From Viscum album (lineage: Eukaryota > Streptophyta > Magnoliopsida > Santalales > Viscaceae), in the NCBI GenBank assembly GCA_963277665.1, contig OY728122.1:1543384868-1543448867 (forward strand): 64,000 bases of DNA, in the 5' to 3' direction. Of the stretch, positions 62,301 through 64,000 are shown in pieces. Within the stretch, counting starts at the first letter, position 1; each line of letters begins with the position of its first letter. A program made the position numbers and the translations under genes. The notes below the pieces were generated by a model, which was not told where the DNA came from, made no database searches, and saw only the letters and a program-made list of their open reading frames with translations.

Positions 62301-63300
62301 ATTAAGTAACTCAAGGACTTAAAGTCACAATATATATTCTTTAGAGACATTGGGGGTCAAATTAGAATGATACATGGTAGTAAAATTTTTTCCTTGTCAC
62401 TAATATAAATTACAAATTGTGCAATATGTTGAAACTTATGGGAACCCCATTGAGTGGAACCAAAAGTCCATTAGAGCTAACTATAACTCAAAAATACACT
62501 CTTTCTACAAAAGTAACTCATTTTCAGTACCATAAAACTATGGTGATAGTAATGTGTTCTAATTCCTCAAAATTCATTGCTATAAGAACTCTAATTCCAG
62601 TCAAATGAAAAATTGGTAGTTAAGGAGATCACTTGAAATGCATATTGTTAACCCTCTTTTAGCTCTAAGATTAAATCCAAAACAACCTTCCACTAATATT
62701 CAAATGATCTCTAATTTCTTTCATTATATATTTTTTCATGTGATTAAAGTTTTATATATTTTAGAATTGTATTGATAACAAAATTTAATACACACTTTAT
62801 TGAATCAACACAAACTCCATGAAATATCAAAAATTATTCCATGGATAAAAAATTACTCCTCTATATATTTTTTCAAATATTTTGAAATATTGACATCATT
62901 AGTGTAAGTAATAATTATGAATAAATATTAATTTTTGATCTCTTAAAAAATAACTCACACCCTAACACTTATTTAGAAATTCCAAACTCTTTAATGTTTT
63001 TCAAATATATCATTATATTTGTTCCAAACAAACTTCCTACTTATATACTAAGAAAACCCTTAGAATATTTCATGATCCAAAACATACACATGCCATTGAA
63101 ATAATAGATTTACCATTTTGAAAATATTTACATAAATGTATTCTATCCCATAATACCAAATCACTATCATTCAAGTAAAAAAAATATATTCTTTGAAGTT
63201 TTTTTGTTATATTCCCCTTTGACAAGAAAATACAATGAATAGTTATACCAGGAATGGAAATTCCTACATTAGACATTGAATTCCTATGAAACAATTTTCT
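62301..63300 (-). pseudogene. Copia H pol remnant (GAG-pre-integrase and integrase traces)
   Basis: The minus-strand stretch 63294-63070 ends RIYFFYLNDSDLVLW, then LCKYFQNGKSIIS and CVCFGS, resembling the GAG-pre-integrase pattern NIYxLDLND...LWHxRLGH...LSKxxxVxGLPCxxFG with the His residues lost. Near 62540-62430, scattered residues fit the integrase segment HNFSAPRTPQQNGVVERKNRTL only loosely. It is a separate element from copia G, because it lies upstream of G's LTR in the same orientation. This call is tentative. Confidence 0.4.
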
Positions 63301-64000
63301 TCTTCAACTACCATGAAATAGAATGAAAATCCCTCTTTGGACTAAAATTTGATTAATTGGACACACTCTTCTTCAACTTAAATTTCTAATTAGTTTTACT
63401 CTTATACTTCTCAACTTCAGAAATATTATATGATAAAGGTACTACTTATTCATGTTTCACTCTTCTTCATTTTATTTTTTATAATTTTACATGATATTAT
63501 CATGAAATTATAGTACCTTCGTTAACTATTTTTTCAACCCACATTATTTTATCTCTTTCACTTGAGACCACTATTTTTTCCTTCTTTATGAATATATTTT
63601 CTTTTACATCCATATTCTAGTCAATAATCATCAATAGATTCCTATCCAATTCATTATCCTTCTTTGAAAGAAAACATTTTTGTCACATAATTCCATAAAT
63701 TATTTAAATTAAAAATTTTAAATGGATTATTCCATTAAATTTTGTAATCTAGTAAGATCCTAATTCAGTCCTTCCAATAGCCTCTAAAAATAAATAATTT
63801 CCATATAAGTGTAATATTCTCCCTAAACTATAAATATATCAAGGAGAAAAAATCTTTTGAAATTCATCATCATGAATTTTTTAATAATTTTTTTGATGAT
63901 CTAGAACAATATAATTCTCGACACATATTAAAATTATTTTTTAAATTTTTTATCTTTACTCATAATAATAAAATAATCTTCATATTAAAAAAACCTAGAA
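63301..64000. other. Unassigned AT-rich window end
   Basis: Presumably further upstream copia H sequence, but no protease motif (DSGCSxHM type) could be found. Confidence 0.3.

Overview
This window reads as intergenic heterochromatin of a large-genome flowering plant. It is AT-rich and holds decayed plant Ty3/gypsy and Ty1/copia retrotransposons, a plant L1-type LINE ORF1, a tRNA-derived SINE and a CACTA-like element. I found no cellular protein gene, rRNA gene or intact tRNA gene. The species cannot be named from the sequence. All calls are by eye: paired terminal repeats, primer-binding sites (PBS), polypurine tracts (PPT), target-site duplications (TSDs) and recognisable protein motifs in broken frames.

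Layout. (1) 1-6672: element A, minus strand. It has a 4.2 kb LTR (2468-6672), a 2.2 kb interior with one open nucleocapsid-like gag ORF and a SINE, and the first 246 bp of the other LTR. (2) 6673-12993: a decayed Angela/BARE-like copia element F on the plus strand (PR-INT-RT-RH, about 8740-12649), split between RT and RH by an 0.8 kb CACTA-like element full of palindromic repeats. (3) 12994-33425: gypsy element D, minus strand, with 2.07 kb LTRs and a perfect TGTAT duplication, lying just downstream of copia F. D's gag is split by element B (19356-30119, plus strand), which has 4.3 kb LTRs and a 2.15 kb interior without recognisable coding (LARD type). (4) 33431-34987: unassigned sequence that should continue copia F's 3' flank. 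(5) 34988 to about 59842: gypsy element E, minus strand, with LTRs of about 0.9-1.0 kb. Its RNase H/integrase junction is split by element C (about 37559-51817, plus strand; 4.05 kb LTRs, 2.6 kb interior with gag and a trace of protease). Its gag is split by an ORF1-only LINE (about 54610-56675). C's left LTR is itself split by a 3.55 kb solo LTR, S (39896-43448), related to element A. (6) About 59843-64000: two more copia remnants on the minus strand, a gag with PBS and LTR edge (G) and a pol trace (H).

The inferred insertion order is copia F, then the CACTA and D, then B in D; and E, then C in E, then S in C, with the LINE also in E. The most notable patterns are three different families (A, B, C) that share one architecture of very long LTRs around a tiny interior without RT or integrase; three roughly 190-bp-spaced stem-loops in the A/S LTR, at least two with different but complementary stems around a conserved loop; and the right LTR of C, which preserves the empty site for the solo LTR in its left LTR.
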